A model generated the notes under the pieces. The model saw only the letters and a list, made by a program, of their open reading frames with translations, had not been told where the DNA came from and did not search any database. This document shows, one piece after another, positions 49,513 to 60,053 of a stretch of 64,000 nt of DNA. The stretch comes from Butyrivibrio sp. (lineage in GTDB: Bacteria; Bacillota; Clostridia; Lachnospirales; Lachnospiraceae): contig SVGC01000013.1 in the NCBI GenBank assembly GCA_015056495.1, positions 42,456-106,455 on the forward strand, read 5' to 3'. The number at the start of each line of letters is the position of its first letter. Position 1 is the first letter of the stretch. The position numbers were made by a program, and so were the translations under genes.

Positions 49513-50667
49513 ATGGATTTTACGCTGGATCAGCAACATCAGATGGCAAGATCTCTTTTCAAGGATTTTGCAGAAAAAGAAGTTAAGCCTCACGCAATCG
49601 AGGTTGACGAGACAGAAGTTTTCCCTAGAGAAACTGTTACAAAGATGCAGAAGTATGGTTTCATGGGAATTACAGTTCCAAAGGAATATGGCGGACAGGG
49701 CTGTGACCCACTTACATATGTTATGTGCGTAGAGGAACTTTCAAAGGTTTGTGCTACAACAGGCGTTATCGTTTCTGCACACAGCTCACTTTGCTGTGAT
49801 CCTATTCTCTTCTATGGTAATGAAGAGCAGAAGCAGAAATACCTTGTACCTCTTGCAAAGGGAGAAAAGCTTGGCGCTTTCGGTCTTACAGAGCCAGGTG
49901 CTGGTACAGATGCTCAGGGTGTTCAGACAAGAGCTGAGCTTGTAGGAGATGAGTACATCCTTAACGGATCAAAGTGCTTCATCACAAACGGTAAAGAAGC
50001 TGATATTTATATCATTATCGCTTATACAGATATTCAGACTGATGCAAAGGGAAGAAAGAAGAAGATCTTCTCAGCATTCATCGTTGAAAAGGGAACACCA
50101 GGATTCACATTTGGTACAAAAGAGAACAAGATGGGTATCCGTGGTTCATCAACATATGAACTTATCTTCCAGGATTGCCATATTCCAAAGGCAAATCTTC
50201 TTGGACAGGAAGGCAAGGGCTTCAAGTATGCTATGCATACTCTTGATGGCGGACGTATTGGTATCGCTGCTCAGGCTCTTGGTATTGCTGAAGGCGCTCT
50301 TGAGAGAGCAATTGAGTACACAAAGGAAAGAAAGCAGTTCGGCAGAAGCATTGCTCAGTTCCAGAATACTCAGTTCCAGCTTGCTAACATGGCAACAGAA
50401 GTAGAAGCTGCTAAGCTCCTTGTTTATAATGCTGCAATGGCTAAGGCTACACAGGCTACATATTCTGTAGAAGCTGCTAAGGCTAAGTTATTTGCTGCAG
50501 AGACAGCTATGAACGTAACAACAAAGGCTGTTCAGTTACTTGGTGGTTATGGATACATTAGAGAGTATGAAGTAGAGCGTATGATGCGCGATGCTAAGAT
50601 CACTGAGATCTACGAAGGAACTTCAGAAGTTCAGCGTATGGTTATTTCAGGATCATTACTTGCATGA
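49513..50667 (+). CDS. bcd: butyryl-CoA (acyl-CoA) dehydrogenase
   Basis: [44 protein letters not shown]. Confidence 0.97.
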   Translation: MDFTLDQQHQMARSLFKDFAEKEVKPHAIEVDETEVFPRETVTKMQKYGFMGITVPKEYGGQGCDPLTYVMCVEELSKVCATTGVIVSAHSSLCCDPILFYGNEEQKQKYLVPLAKGEKLGAFGLTEPGAGTDAQGVQTRAELVGDEYILNGSKCFITNGKEADIYIIIAYTDIQTDAKGRKKKIFSAFIVEKGTPGFTFGTKENKMGIRGSSTYELIFQDCHIPKANLLGQEGKGFKYAMHTLDGGRIGIAAQALGIAEGALERAIEYTKERKQFGRSIAQFQNTQFQLANMATEVEAAKLLVYNAAMAKATQATYSVEAAKAKLFAAETAMNVTTKAVQLLGGYGYIREYEVERMMRDAKITEIYEGTSEVQRMVISGSLLA

Positions 50668-50726
50668 TCACAAAGATGTAAAATTTCGCACCATAGTGCA
50701 GAAACATTATTGATAAGGAGAAAAAC

Positions 50727-51536
50727 ATGAAAGTTGTAGTTTGTGTTAAGCAGGTCCCAGATACAAAGGGCGGCGTTAAATTTAAACCAGACGGAACTCT
50801 GGATAGAAATGCAATGCTTGCTATCATGAACCCAGATGATAAAGCTGGTCTTGAAGCAGCACTTAAATTAAAAGATGAATATGGCGCAGAAGTTACAGTA
50901 GTAACTATGGGTCTTCCAAAGGCAGATGCAGTCTTAAGAGAAGCAATTGCAATGGGTGCAGATAAGGGCATCCTTGTAACAGATAGAGTACTCGGCGGTG
51001 CTGATACTTGGGCTACATCTTCTACAATAGCCGGTGCACTTAGAAACCTCGATTACGATCTTATCATTACAGGTCGTCAGGCTATCGATGGTGATACAGC
51101 ACAGGTTGGTCCTCAGATTTCTGAGCACCTTCACATTCCAGTAATCTCATATGCTGAAGAAATCAAGGTAGATGAGAAGGCTGGTACAGTAACAGTTAAG
51201 AGACAGTTCGAAGACAGATATCACATGGTTGAAGCTAAGATGCCATGTCTTGTAACAGCTCTTTCAGAGCTTGGCGAGCCACGATACATGACTCCAGGCG
51301 GAATCTTCGGAGCATTCGAAAAGAACGAAGATGGTTCAGACAAAGTAACTGTATGGGGCAGAAATGACCTTAAGGATGTTGATGATAGCAACATCGGTCT
51401 TAAGGGATCACCAACAGTTATCGCTAAGGCTTCAGATAAAGTTAAAAAGGGCGCAGGTGAAAAGGTAGTTCTTGATACACCTGAAGAATCTGTTGATTAC
51501 ATCGTAAGCAAACTTGTTGAGAAGCATGTTGTCTAA
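50727..51536 (+). CDS. etfB: electron transfer flavoprotein subunit beta
   Basis: MKVVVCVKQVPDT; adjacent to bcd. Confidence 0.97.
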   Translation: MKVVVCVKQVPDTKGGVKFKPDGTLDRNAMLAIMNPDDKAGLEAALKLKDEYGAEVTVVTMGLPKADAVLREAIAMGADKGILVTDRVLGGADTWATSSTIAGALRNLDYDLIITGRQAIDGDTAQVGPQISEHLHIPVISYAEEIKVDEKAGTVTVKRQFEDRYHMVEAKMPCLVTALSELGEPRYMTPGGIFGAFEKNEDGSDKVTVWGRNDLKDVDDSNIGLKGSPTVIAKASDKVKKGAGEKVVLDTPEESVDYIVSKLVEKHVV

Positions 51537-51575
51537 GATGGGTTACCTATCAGAATATTAGGAGGAATAATTCAA

Positions 51576-52628
51576 ATGTCTTTAGAAGAATATAAGGGTG
51601 TATTTATATTTGCTCAGCAGGTTGACAATGAAATCAGCAGTATCGCTTTAGAACTTCTGGGCAAAGCAAGAAATCTCGCAGAGAGTCTTGATGAGAAAAA
51701 AGTAACAGCAGTACTTATCGGTTCTGATGTAAAGGGACTTACAGGTACTCTTGCTGAGTATGGTGCAGACAGAGTTATCGTTGTTGATGATCCTGCACTT
51801 AAAGATTATAGAACTGAGCCATATACACATGCACTTGCATCTGTTGTAAATGAGTTCAAACCAGAGATCTTACTTGTTGGTGCTACAGCTATTGGCCGTG
51901 ACCTTGGTCCTCGTGTATCATCAAGAGTTCACACTGGTCTTACAGCTGACTGTACAAGTCTTGAGATCGGTGATTTCCCACTTGTTGCAGTTCCTGGACA
52001 GGAAGACAAGCAGAAGCATAAACAGCTTCTTATGACACGTCCTGCATTCGGTGGAAACACAATCGCTACAATCGCATGTCCTGACTTCAGACCACAGATG
52101 GCTACAGTTAGACCAGGCGTTATGCAGAAGATCGAGCCAAAGAAGGGTGCTACAGCAGAAATCGTTGAGTACAACCCAGGTTTCGAAGAAAATAACTGCT
52201 ATACAAAGATCCTTGAGATCGTTAAGGCAGTATCTGATGTTGCTGATATCTCAGAAGCTAAGATCCTTGTATCTGGCGGACGTGGTGTTGGAAGCCCAGA
52301 GAACTTCAAGCTCCTTGATGACCTTGCTGCAGTTCTTCACGGAACAGTTAGCTGCTCAAGAGCAGTTGTAGATTCAGGCTGGAAGCCAAAGGATCTTCAG
52401 GTAGGTCAGACAGGTAAGACTGTACGTCCTCACGTATACTTTGCAATTGGTATTTCAGGTGCCATCCAGCACGTAGCAGGTATGGAAGAGTCTGATATCA
52501 TCATTGCTATCAACAAAGATGAGAACGCTCCAATCTTCGACGTAGCAGACTACGGCGTAGTAGGCGACCTCAACAAGATCGTTCCACTTCTTACAAAGAA
52601 GCTTCAGGAAACAATCGCTAACAAATAA
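51576..52628 (+). CDS. etfA: electron transfer flavoprotein subunit alpha
   Basis: SGGRGVGSPENF, SRAVVDSGW, GQTGKTVRPHVYFAIGISGAIQH. Confidence 0.97.
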   Translation: MSLEEYKGVFIFAQQVDNEISSIALELLGKARNLAESLDEKKVTAVLIGSDVKGLTGTLAEYGADRVIVVDDPALKDYRTEPYTHALASVVNEFKPEILLVGATAIGRDLGPRVSSRVHTGLTADCTSLEIGDFPLVAVPGQEDKQKHKQLLMTRPAFGGNTIATIACPDFRPQMATVRPGVMQKIEPKKGATAEIVEYNPGFEENNCYTKILEIVKAVSDVADISEAKILVSGGRGVGSPENFKLLDDLAAVLHGTVSCSRAVVDSGWKPKDLQVGQTGKTVRPHVYFAIGISGAIQHVAGMEESDIIIAINKDENAPIFDVADYGVVGDLNKIVPLLTKKLQETIANK

Positions 52629-52648
52629 TAAAATTTGGTCATGATGCA

Positions 52649-52689
52649 GAGCCCGGAAAAATGTTCCCTATTTTTCCGGGCTCTTTTTC
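52649..52689 (+). terminator. terminator after etfA
   Basis: GAGCCCGGAAAAA / TTTTTCCGGGCTC TTTTT. Confidence 0.92.
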
Positions 52690-52837
52690 TGTCTAAGGAA
52701 AAAATTACCCATGATAAAAAAGTTGTTGAAATAAGAAAAGTTTGTGTTATACTAAAAATAGAACAGATAGAACGAATATCATAAGACAAAATAGAGAGTA
52801 ATATTTTTTTATCCGAGTTATCGAGGAGGGAAAGATC

Positions 52838-55450
52838 ATGAATATCCAAAAGTTTACACAGAAATCAATTGAGGCTGTGAATAACTGTGAAAAGGTTGCT
52901 ATGGACTATGGCAATCAGGAGATTGAACAGGAACACTTGCTATACAGCCTTTTGACAATAGAAGATAGCCTTATCATTAAACTTATAGAAAAGATGGGTA
53001 TCAGCAAGGAAAGCTTTATACAGAGAGTCGAGCAGGGACTTGCCAAGAGGACCAAAGTCTCCGGAGGCAATCCGTACGTAGGCCAGTATCTGAATAAAGT
53101 GCTTCTAAGCGCTGAAGATGAAGCCAGGGCCATGGGAGATGAATATGTATCAGTGGAACATCTCTTCCTGTCTATGCTCAAGCATCCTAATCGTGAGATC
53201 ATGGATATCTTTAGCGAATTTGGAATTGATAAGAACTCATTTTTACAGGTGTTATCAGAGGTAAGGGGCAATCAGAGAGTTGTCAGCGACAATCCTGAAG
53301 CAACCTACGATACTCTGAATAAATATGGCTCAGAGCTTGTGGAAAAGGCCAAACAGCAGAAAATGGACCCTGTTATAGGCAGAGATGCTGAGATCAGAAA
53401 TGTTATCCGTATCCTGTCCCGTAAGACCAAAAATAACCCTGTCCTGATCGGTGAGCCTGGTGTTGGTAAAACAGCAGTTGTAGAGGCTCTGGCACAGCGT
53501 ATCGCCAGCGGTGATGTACCAACCGGACTTAAGGATAAAAAGATATTTGCTCTGGACATGGGAGCACTTGTTGCAGGAGCCAAATACAGAGGCGAGTTTG
53601 AAGAGAGACTTAAAGCTGTTCTTGAGGATGTAAAAAAGAGTGAAGGAGAGATTCTTCTCTTTATCGATGAGCTCCATACTATTGTCGGTGCAGGTAAGAC
53701 AGACGGTGCCCTTGATGCCAGCAATATGTTAAAACCTATGCTTGCAAGAGGCGAGCTCCACTGTATCGGTGCTACTACACTGGATGAATATAGAGAATAC
53801 ATCGAAAAAGACCCGGCTCTTGAACGTAGATTCCAGCCTGTAACAGTTGATGAACCAACTGTAGAGGATACAATCTCTATCCTTCGTGGACTTAAAGAGA
53901 GATATGAAGTATACCATGGCGTTAAGATCATGGATAATGCTCTGGTTAGTGCAGCAACACTTTCAGACAGATATATTTCCGACAGATTCCTTCCAGATAA
54001 GGCCATCGACCTTGTTGATGAAGCCTGTGCCCTTATCAAGACAGAGATGGATTCAATGCCAGCCGAAATGGACGAACTGAACCGTAGGATCCTTCAGATG
54101 CAGATAGAAGAAGCTGCTCTGAAAAAAGAAGATGACTCACTCAGCAAGGAGAGATTGACTAATCTTCAAAAGGAACTTGCAGAACTTAGAGCTGATTTTG
54201 ATAACCGCAAGGCTCAGTGGACAAATGAGAAAGCTTCTGTAGATAAGCTAGCTGCTCTTCGTGAACAGATAGAAAATATGAATAATGAAATACAGAAGGC
54301 TCAGAGAGAAGGCGACCTTGAAAAGGCAGCAGAGTTACAGTACGGTAAACTTCCTGCTCTTAAGAAAGAACTTGAAGATGCAGAGGAAAGCGTAAAAGAA
54401 GAGGAATTGTCCTTAGTCCATGAAAAAGTAAGCGAAGAAGAAATTGCCAAGATCATTTCTAAATGGACAGGAATACCTGTATCAAAGCTTACAGAAAGTG
54501 AGAGAAATAAGACACTTCATCTTGGAGAAGAACTCCATAAGAGAGTTGTTGGTCAGGATGATGCTGTTACAAGAGTCTCAGAAGCAATCATGAGATCCAA
54601 AGCCGGTATCAAGGACCCATCCAAGCCTATCGGATCATTCCTGTTCCTTGGCCCAACAGGTGTTGGTAAAACAGAGCTTGCCAAGGCCCTTGCAGCTTCA
54701 CTTTTTGACAACGAAAACAATATGGTCAGGATCGATATGTCTGAATATATGGAAAAATACAGTGTATCAAGACTTATCGGTGCAGCACCAGGATATGTAG
54801 GTTATGAAGAAGGTGGTCAGCTTACAGAGGCAGTTCGTAGAAAACCATATGCAGTAGTACTCTTTGATGAGATTGAAAAAGCTCATCCGGATGTATTCAA
54901 TATCCTGCTGCAGGTACTTGATGACGGACGTATCACTGATTCACAGGGAAGAACAGTTGATTTTAAAAATACTATAATCATTTTGACTTCAAATATTGGA
55001 GCCCAGGATCTTCTTGATGGAATAAGTGAAGATGGCGAGATTAGTCAGAACGCAGAAAATGCTGTAATGGAGCAGCTCAGAATGCATTTTAGACCAGAGT
55101 TTCTTAACAGACTTGATGAGACCATAATGTTTAAACCTCTGACAAAAGGAAATATTAGTGGTATCATAGATTTAATTGTGGCCGATCTTAACAAGAGACT
55201 TGCAGACAGAGAGATAAGCATTGAGCTTACAGACGCTGCCAAGACATATGTAGTTGATAATGCATATGAGCCGACCTATGGAGCAAGACCTCTTAAGAGA
55301 TACATACAGAAATATGTCGAGACAATGTCAGCTAAACTGATCCTTGAAGATAAGGTGGAGCCTCATGATTCCATCATCTTTGATGTTCAGGCTGGAGAAC
55401 TTACTGCAACAGCTGTTCATAATGCAGTTCCACGTATCGAAGAGGCATGA
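52838..55450 (+). CDS. clpB: ClpB disaggregase
   Basis: Two AAA+ domains ([16 protein letters not shown]) and a middle coiled coil. Confidence 0.96.
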   Translation: MNIQKFTQKSIEAVNNCEKVAMDYGNQEIEQEHLLYSLLTIEDSLIIKLIEKMGISKESFIQRVEQGLAKRTKVSGGNPYVGQYLNKVLLSAEDEARAMGDEYVSVEHLFLSMLKHPNREIMDIFSEFGIDKNSFLQVLSEVRGNQRVVSDNPEATYDTLNKYGSELVEKAKQQKMDPVIGRDAEIRNVIRILSRKTKNNPVLIGEPGVGKTAVVEALAQRIASGDVPTGLKDKKIFALDMGALVAGAKYRGEFEERLKAVLEDVKKSEGEILLFIDELHTIVGAGKTDGALDASNMLKPMLARGELHCIGATTLDEYREYIEKDPALERRFQPVTVDEPTVEDTISILRGLKERYEVYHGVKIMDNALVSAATLSDRYISDRFLPDKAIDLVDEACALIKTEMDSMPAEMDELNRRILQMQIEEAALKKEDDSLSKERLTNLQKELAELRADFDNRKAQWTNEKASVDKLAALREQIENMNNEIQKAQREGDLEKAAELQYGKLPALKKELEDAEESVKEEELSLVHEKVSEEEIAKIISKWTGIPVSKLTESERNKTLHLGEELHKRVVGQDDAVTRVSEAIMRSKAGIKDPSKPIGSFLFLGPTGVGKTELAKALAASLFDNENNMVRIDMSEYMEKYSVSRLIGAAPGYVGYEEGGQLTEAVRRKPYAVVLFDEIEKAHPDVFNILLQVLDDGRITDSQGRTVDFKNTIIILTSNIGAQDLLDGISEDGEISQNAENAVMEQLRMHFRPEFLNRLDETIMFKPLTKGNISGIIDLIVADLNKRLADREISIELTDAAKTYVVDNAYEPTYGARPLKRYIQKYVETMSAKLILEDKVEPHDSIIFDVQAGELTATAVHNAVPRIEEA

Positions 55451-55535
55451 TTCATAATCCGACAGGCACAGCTCTTTTTGCATATGTTTCTTGAACAGAA
55501 TTAATAAGAGGCCACTTAGAAAGTGAGATATATAA

Positions 55536-55718
55536 TTGATACCAAATGATCCAGTCATGCTGCTCAGCTATATCAATATGCAGCTGAGAGATAATTACAA
55601 CACTCTGGAGGCACTTCAAGAAGGCCTTTCATTAAGCGATGAAGAAATGAAATCTATCATTAGTAAGCTGGAAATGATAAGCTATATATATAACCCGACG
55701 TTAAACCAGTTTAAATAA
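55536..55718 (+). CDS. DUF4250 protein
   Basis: MIPNDPVMLLSYINMQLRDNYNTLEALQEGLSLSDEEM...YNPTLNQF. Confidence 0.85.
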   Translation: MIPNDPVMLLSYINMQLRDNYNTLEALQEGLSLSDEEMKSIISKLEMISYIYNPTLNQFK

Positions 55719-55727
55719 TCAAATGAG

Positions 55728-55807
55728 TAAATGAGTCACTGGGGACGTATCAAATTGACTCATTGCACACAATGAGTCAAACTGATACGTCCCCAGTGAC
55801 TCGTTTA
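55728..55807. repeat. REP-like palindrome, copy 2
   Basis: Same sequence family as 34850-34929: AATGAGTCACTGGGGACGTATCAAATTGACTCATTG...CAATGAGTCAAACTGATACGTCCCCAGTGACTCGTTTA. Confidence 0.9.
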
Positions 55808-55827
55808 TCGCAAAAGGAGCTGCGATT

Positions 55828-58302
55828 ATGACATACTTCACCTGTTTTTTCCTTGATAATGAAAAAGACATAATAGTGAGCCTATACAAAGATCTGGATA
55901 GGCTCTATTATGTTCTGACCACACCGAATCACAGTAGTGGAAATCTTATTAGGAATTTGTCAAAAGTGTGCAGATTGCCACTTTCCAAAGATGACGACAA
56001 CAAACTCATCATCAAGGGTGAAGTCCCTTGTTTTATAGATGGCTGTAATGAAGAACAGTACATCTTTAAAATGGGTGAAACAGAAATAGCCAGTATAAGT
56101 GCCGAAGGCAATGTGGAGATGAAGGCAACCATTCCCGCTATTGCCAAGACGCTTATGAGCCAGACCAAAGAATTTCATCTTGAAAAAGGAAAAACTATTT
56201 TCAAGACATATATACGCAAAGATCTTAAATTTCACGCGGATCTCCATACTCATATGAATGGAAATCTTCCGGGCGATATTTTGATTGCCCTCGGAATCTA
56301 TCATCAGATCCGATATCCATTATATTATGTCAAAAAACTGGGCCTTGAACTGACAGATGCTCAGTGGGAAAAACTGAATATCCAGAGAGAAAAGGTTTCA
56401 AGACAGTTTGTTTCTTCCGACCTTAAGGGCAAGTATCTTGATCGAAGGATCAATGACAATACCTTCATTAACTTTGCAGATCTGATACTAGGTAACCTTG
56501 ATAATGCAGAGATGAACATAGTCAAGATCCGAGGTTCCCTTGCGATCATCAAGGATGGACAGGCTGTTTTTACCAACCTGGAAAAAGTGTATCTCTATCG
56601 CTATGTATTCTGCAAAGGACAGGAAAGCGAAGAAAAAATAGAGCTAAACCGTATAGAGCAGATCCCTGATGAAGGCGTAAAATCAGCTCTTAAGCAGATG
56701 CTGAAGGACAAGGAAAGCCTGCCATACTGCCACAATACTCTTTTTCAGGATAAATTATTGTGGATTGCCAGAAATTATAAGAAACAGGGAATAGTTTATG
56801 CTGAGATAAGTGATACGACACTTGTTAAAAAATATGAGTCTATAGAAATGCTCAGACAGGTACATGAAGTCATGCCCAAAATATATCAGGAAACTGGCGT
56901 CATGATACGATTTCTTGCCGCTATGCGTAGGATTCCGCTAACCATTGTCAAAGATGCTGTGACACCTGCCAACTACCTCGAGCAAAATCTTGAAGTACTT
57001 AAAGCCACAGCCCTTGATCCATATGTGGCAGGCTGCGACTTTGTCGGTGAAGAAATCAATGACATCATCACTTTGAAACCTGCATTTAAAGAGATTGTAA
57101 AAATAGCCGCCAAAGATCCAAGTTTTGTCATAAGGGTCCATGCCGGTGAGAATGATAGTCAGAAAGATAATATTGCTCACAGTATTGCCTGTGTCAAAGA
57201 CTCACTCCAGCCTGGTCAGAAGATGCCCAAGATGCGCCTGGGACACGGCTTATATACATATAGTCCGACTTCTAAAAAGGGAAAAGAAGTCCTTAAGCAG
57301 TTAAAAGAAAATAACGTGGTGCTGGAGTTCCAGATTACGAGTAATGTAAGACTCAACAACCTCAACTCCCTTGAGCACCATCCTCTGAAGCAGTACTTGA
57401 AACAAGGCATACAGTGCGTTCAGGGAACTGATGGTGCAGCATTATACGGCACCAACTCTATTGATGAGCAGCTCTCCCTTGAAAAGATGCTTGGTCTGTC
57501 AGAATCAGATCAGCTTCTGATGAAAGAGGCAGAGACCAGGATCATTGAAGATAGCCGCAAGGCATATTCTGATAAAAAGCTCGCCTTTGAGCAGATGATG
57601 AATGGCCGTGATATGGAAGAAGTCCTTCTAGAAAAAATGAAGGCTGTAAAGATCACCAAGAAGATAAGCGAAGATGCACTTAAACTGGACGCTAACACAG
57701 AACTGAAAAATCAGATAAGTGAGATTACCTGGGACAGACTTCCGGTTGTACTTATCGGAGGCAGCTTCAATACTGAGAACAGAGCTACCAAGCTCAGCAG
57801 CAATGCCACAGCGCAGCTGGACAAGCTTCTGGAATACCTTAGCCCGGAAGAAGTAGTATTTGTAATAGGTCATAAGCTGACTGGTTATGAGAAATATCTT
57901 TTGGACCACAATAAGAAAGGCTTCAAGATATATTCAGTAGTTCCATCTCTCATTACCAAAAAAGAAGCTGACAAGATCAAGGCAGCAGGCGTAATGGTGA
58001 GGGTATCCACTGAATCTCAGGGAATGGGTATCTATAAGAGCTTTAATTATGAGATATTTGAGCGCAGACCTTCAATGGTAGTAGCCTTCGATGGCAATAG
58101 CGCAGCCGCCAACCTGATTCAGGAAGCCAAAAACGGAAAAGGTATGTCCGAGATATTTGTCTGGGGACATTCCAAGAACCTTAGACAAAAGGCGTCATCA
58201 TTGCACGGCTATGTATTCACATTTGATGAAGAGAACTCCATAGTCGATACCATTACAAGCCTTCAGAAAAGGCTTGCTGAAAAGATGAATAAAGGCGAAT
58301 GA
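55828..58302 (+). CDS. adenosine-deaminase-like amidohydrolase with N-terminal extension and Rossmann/SLOG-like C-terminal domain
   Basis: HADLHTHMNGNLP, VIRVHAGEN, RLGHGLY, QGTDGAALYGT metal/active-site motifs; C-terminal PVVLIGGSFNTENRATKLSSNATAQLDKLLEYL. Confidence 0.75.
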   Translation: MTYFTCFFLDNEKDIIVSLYKDLDRLYYVLTTPNHSSGNLIRNLSKVCRLPLSKDDDNKLIIKGEVPCFIDGCNEEQYIFKMGETEIASISAEGNVEMKATIPAIAKTLMSQTKEFHLEKGKTIFKTYIRKDLKFHADLHTHMNGNLPGDILIALGIYHQIRYPLYYVKKLGLELTDAQWEKLNIQREKVSRQFVSSDLKGKYLDRRINDNTFINFADLILGNLDNAEMNIVKIRGSLAIIKDGQAVFTNLEKVYLYRYVFCKGQESEEKIELNRIEQIPDEGVKSALKQMLKDKESLPYCHNTLFQDKLLWIARNYKKQGIVYAEISDTTLVKKYESIEMLRQVHEVMPKIYQETGVMIRFLAAMRRIPLTIVKDAVTPANYLEQNLEVLKATALDPYVAGCDFVGEEINDIITLKPAFKEIVKIAAKDPSFVIRVHAGENDSQKDNIAHSIACVKDSLQPGQKMPKMRLGHGLYTYSPTSKKGKEVLKQLKENNVVLEFQITSNVRLNNLNSLEHHPLKQYLKQGIQCVQGTDGAALYGTNSIDEQLSLEKMLGLSESDQLLMKEAETRIIEDSRKAYSDKKLAFEQMMNGRDMEEVLLEKMKAVKITKKISEDALKLDANTELKNQISEITWDRLPVVLIGGSFNTENRATKLSSNATAQLDKLLEYLSPEEVVFVIGHKLTGYEKYLLDHNKKGFKIYSVVPSLITKKEADKIKAAGVMVRVSTESQGMGIYKSFNYEIFERRPSMVVAFDGNSAAANLIQEAKNGKGMSEIFVWGHSKNLRQKASSLHGYVFTFDEENSIVDTITSLQKRLAEKMNKGE

Positions 58303-58386
58303 AAGTGACTATTCCTCCGGCAACTTTAGTTGAAAACTGGTTTATAGCGAGTAAAAATACATTTTGCCGATAATAGATAATTGAAG

Positions 58387-58442
58387 AAACGTACAAGTTG
58401 TTGTATACTTAAGAGTGAGAAAATACAACCGCTTGTACGTTT
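58387..58442. promoter_or_regulatory. long hairpin upstream of the EPS cluster
   Basis: AAACGTACAAG...TTGTAT / ATACAA...CTTGTACGTTT. Confidence 0.7.
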
Positions 58443-58523
58443 ATTTATGCCATAAGAACTGTGTTCTCCATGATATAAATAACGATTCGCTTTATGCGTA
58501 TGAATACAAGCATAGAGGGGCAA

Positions 58524-59255
58524 ATGGAGAAAAACAAATCGATTGACATTCACTGCCATATAATGCCTGGCGTGGATGATGGCTCGCCTGATATTGAGAC
58601 AAGCCTTGCAATGTTAAAAATGGCTGTGAATGACGGGATAGAGCAGATTATTCTGACACCCCATTACAAGCCAATGCACCATAATGTAAGACCGCAGAAA
58701 AATGAACTGTACAGACAAAAACTGCAGCAAATAGCTCAGGAAAAAGGAATTAAAGTCCAACTTTTTTCAGGAAATGAAATCTATTACAGTGGGGAAACGC
58801 AGGAACAGCTGGTGAATAGAGAGATATGTACACTGGCAGGTTCTGACTATGTTCTTGTAGAATTCCATCCGACAGATATATACAGCAATATTCACAATGC
58901 TATGTATCAGATAATCAGCGCAGGATTTACACCTATCCTGGCACATGTAGAGCGATATTCTGATATTGTATCACATCCCCAATACGTAGACGAACTGATT
59001 GCCCTTGGCTGTTACATTCAAGTCAATGCATCAAGTGTAATGGGCAAGTATGGTTTTGGCACAAGGCTCTTTACCAGAAAGCTCCTTAAATCGAGAAAAG
59101 TGCATTTTGTAGCAACTGACGCTCATGATACGGGCAGACGAGCACCTCTTTTATCAGAGTGCAGAGAATATGTAGAACGTAAAATAGACAGCGTATATGC
59201 AGATGACATTTTTTACAACAATCCTCTTGCTGTTATTAAAGGTGAGATCATATAA
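58524..59255 (+). CDS. CpsB/YwqE-type PHP tyrosine phosphatase
   Basis: IDIHCHIMPGVDDGSPDIETSLAML ... TPHYKP ... ATDAHDTGRR. Confidence 0.93.
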   Translation: MEKNKSIDIHCHIMPGVDDGSPDIETSLAMLKMAVNDGIEQIILTPHYKPMHHNVRPQKNELYRQKLQQIAQEKGIKVQLFSGNEIYYSGETQEQLVNREICTLAGSDYVLVEFHPTDIYSNIHNAMYQIISAGFTPILAHVERYSDIVSHPQYVDELIALGCYIQVNASSVMGKYGFGTRLFTRKLLKSRKVHFVATDAHDTGRRAPLLSECREYVERKIDSVYADDIFYNNPLAVIKGEII

Positions 59256-59340
59256 ATACAAATTATCTATAGGGATCAGCACTAATATACTGAGCAATAA
59301 TTACCGAAATATAGTTTATATTATAGAGGAATAAAAGTTT

Positions 59341-60039
59341 ATGGGAAAAGATGATAACGTTATTGAGATCAATCTTGGTGAACTTATAGGAGTGCTTATC
59401 AGCAGAGCATTTCTGATCATCAGCGCCGGAATATTTTTTGGATTAGTATGCATGTTTGTCAGCAAGTTTGTTTTAGCGCCGGTCTACGAGTCCACCACCA
59501 AGATATACATCCTGAACAAGGATGAAAGCTCATCCATCACCTATAGTGATGTGCAGATCAGTACACAGCTTACTCAGGACTACGCAGAGCTTATTAAGAG
59601 CAGATACGTGCTTGAAGAGGTGATCCAGAGACTTCGACTGGATGTAGATTATGATGATCTCTATGACAAGCTCTCCATCGTTACACCAAGCGATACGCGA
59701 ATAGTTGCCATTACCGTTGAAGATAAAGACCCTATGATGGCTATGAAGATGGCCAACAGCATCAGAGAAGTTGCTTCTGAACACATCACCAACGTAATGG
59801 ATATAGATGCCATAAATGTTGTTGAGACTGCCAATATGCCAATGGAAAAAGCAGGACCAAGCGTTCTCAAGTGGACAGTTATCGGCGGAGCACTTGGAGT
59901 CATCCTGGTGTGTGTAGTAGTACTTCTGGAATACCTTATGGATGATTCCATCAAAACCTCTGATGATGTGGAAAACTATCTGGGACTTAGCACACTTGCT
60001 CTTATACCTATGGCAGTTGAAGAAACCAAGAAGAAATAA
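59341..60039 (+). CDS. Wzz/CapA-like chain-length determinant and BY-kinase activator
   Basis: Two TM; YESTTKIYILNKDESSSITYSDVQISTQLTQDYAELIKSR. Confidence 0.92.
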   Translation: MGKDDNVIEINLGELIGVLISRAFLIISAGIFFGLVCMFVSKFVLAPVYESTTKIYILNKDESSSITYSDVQISTQLTQDYAELIKSRYVLEEVIQRLRLDVDYDDLYDKLSIVTPSDTRIVAITVEDKDPMMAMKMANSIREVASEHITNVMDIDAINVVETANMPMEKAGPSVLKWTVIGGALGVILVCVVVLLEYLMDDSIKTSDDVENYLGLSTLALIPMAVEETKKK

Positions 60040-60053
60040 AAGAGGGGAACCCT

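Noticed and set aside
55828-58302. Calling the ADA-like protein a RADAR RdrB
   Set aside because: No RdrA-type ATPase gene nearby and no sequence comparison available; reported only as ADA-like
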